Positions 13,420 through 14,365 of a DNA stretch of 14,365 nt are shown one piece after another. Within the stretch, counting starts at the first letter, position 1, and the number at the start of each line of letters is the position of its first letter. The notes beneath the pieces were generated by a model. The model saw only the letters and a program-made list of their open reading frames with translations. It was not told the DNA's origin and ran no database searches. Origin of the DNA: Planctomycetota bacterium (GTDB lineage: Bacteria; Planctomycetota; Phycisphaerae; Phycisphaerales; SM1A02); assembly GCA_027295435.1 (NCBI GenBank), contig JAPUKX010000230.1, positions 1 through 14,365 on the forward strand, in the 5' to 3' direction. Both the position numbers and the translations under genes were made by a program.

Positions 13420-14365
13420 GGGCTTCGGCCTCGACGGGCACAGGCATGCGACTCTGCACCACCCGGAACCGATTGGCCACGAACGCTGCGTCGCAGAATG
13501 TGGCGTTGCCGGAGGGGTTGGCGCCCGAGACGTGGAAGTCGCTGAACGCCGCCGACTGGTTGACGAAGATCTGGCCGGTCAGGTTGCAGGAGATCGGGAC
13601 GCCCGCCGCGACGGCCGCGTCCTGGGCCTGCTCGAGGACGCCCGGATTCGTCGAGTACACCGCGCAGGTGATCGCCCCGAGCTCGCCGGCGGCCCGGGAC
13701 GCCAGCTCGATGCTCTGGTTCGTGTCCGCCGTTGCCACGATGTAGAAGATCGGGCCGAACATCTCGCGCATGTAGAGATCCTGCTGCGTGTGATCGAGCT
13801 TGAGGATGAGCGGCGAGCGGACCCGCGCGTCGGGAAAGTGCTCGTTCGCCACGGGCTCTGAGTCGCGCAGCACCTCGCCGCCCTCGCGCTTCGCCTGGTC
13901 GATGCGGCTGAGCGTACGCGGGCTCTGAATGGCCCCGAGAATCTCGGCGCCCCGTTTCGGGTCGCCCAGCAGCCAGTCGACGGCCTTGACGATCGCCGCG
14001 GCGGCCTCGTCGAAGCTCTTGTGGCCGTCGCCCGTGTCGATGCCCCCGGCGGGAATGAAGATGTTCTGGGGGGTCGTGCACATCTGTCCCGAGTACAGGC
14101 TCAGCGTGAAGGCGATGTTGCCGGTGACCGCCTTGAGGTCGTCCACGCTGTCGATGATCATCGAGTTCACGCCCGCCTTCTCGGTGAACACGACCGCCTG
14201 CCCGGCGTTCTGCTCGATCCACGTGCCGAATTCCGAGGAACCGGTGTAGTCGACGATCGCGATCCGAGAATCGGTGGCAAGGGCCTTGGTGATCGGCGCG
14301 TCGTGCGTGTCCACGGCGAGCGTGACGACGTTGGCGTCGAAGCCTTGTTCCGCCAGGACCTCCCT
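13406..14365 (-). CDS. paaN: Aldehyde dehydrogenase PaaN-like, 5' partial
   Basis: C-terminal 319 residues of an aldehyde dehydrogenase-superfamily protein; the frame is open to the right edge, so the N-terminal part lies outside. The catalytic cysteine is in YSGQMCTTPQNIF (TGC at 14078-14080 on the complement), and FTEKAGVNS and DYTGSSEFG precede it. MFGPIFYIV and the ending SGANPSGNATFCDAAFVANRFRVVQSR (given here only as landmarks, near 13446-13526) fit the PaaN family. PaaN is annotated in many bacteria as the ring-opening-associated dehydrogenase that oxidises the semialdehyde after oxepin-CoA hydrolysis, replacing the ALDH half of PaaZ. A separate enoyl-CoA-hydratase-like hydrolase would then be needed and is not in view. 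A GTG at 14314 is in frame but homology-like sequence continues upstream of it, so it is not the start. Confidence 0.88.
   Translation of the reverse strand, partial: REVLAEQGFDANVVTLAVDTHDAPITKALATDSRIAIVDYTGSSEFGTWIEQNAGQAVVFTEKAGVNSMIIDSVDDLKAVTGNIAFTLSLYSGQMCTTPQNIFIPAGGIDTGDGHKSFDEAAAAIVKAVDWLLGDPKRGAEILGAIQSPRTLSRIDQAKREGGEVLRDSEPVANEHFPDARVRSPLILKLDHTQQDLYMREMFGPIFYIVATADTNQSIELASRAAGELGAITCAVYSTNPGVLEQAQDAAVAAGVPISCNLTGQIFVNQSAAFSDFHVSGANPSGNATFCDAAFVANRFRVVQSRMPVPVEAEAHAGV

Noticed and set aside
13344..14222. Second - strand frame (292 codons) alongside paaN
   Set aside because: It overlaps the true paaN frame, which holds the catalytic cysteine motif; this one is Arg/Gly-rich and without domain features.

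Overview
The window is a high-GC bacterial segment filled almost completely by an aerobic phenylacetate (paa) degradation locus, with a complete 2-oxo acid dehydrogenase complex set into it. The host is probably a member of the Planctomycetota, perhaps Phycisphaerae-like. That is an inference from GC content, the unusual gene order, the stand-alone S23/four-helix-bundle gene and the wealth of dispersed palindromes between genes. No marker gene in the window settles it.

Layout, left to right on the + strand: paaF (5' end cut by the window edge), paaG, a small S23-type four-helix-bundle cassette, paaH, a thiolase gene remnant, paaJ, a 350-bp MITE-like element holding a possible promoter, then paaA-paaB-paaC-paaD, followed by E1-alpha, E1-beta, E2 and E3 of a pyruvate-dehydrogenase-type complex. 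A strong hairpin closes this run. On the - strand and convergent with it lie paaN (N-terminus beyond the right edge) and paaY, which overlap by 14 nt.

Pathway: PaaABCD would form the 1,2-phenylacetyl-CoA epoxidase and its maturation factor. PaaG isomerises the epoxide to oxepin-CoA. PaaN-type aldehyde dehydrogenase would oxidise the ring-opened semialdehyde, and PaaY would clear dead-end CoA thioesters. PaaJ, PaaF, PaaG and PaaH carry out the beta-oxidation-like steps to acetyl-CoA and succinyl-CoA. The reductase PaaE and the ligase PaaK are not in the window. The linked E1-E2-E3 complex could process central 2-oxo acids, or could make phenylacetyl-CoA directly from phenylpyruvate; the second idea is a hypothesis.

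The most unusual content is the density of repeats and rearrangements inside a metabolic operon. The S23 cassette is bounded by inverted heptad repeats that also supply the start codon of paaH. The 3' end of paaH runs out of frame into a thiolase fragment. A MITE-like element has 28-bp inverted ends. Different palindromes sit at many gene junctions, and palindromes lie in both interdomain linkers of E2. I saw no rRNA, tRNA or CRISPR array.
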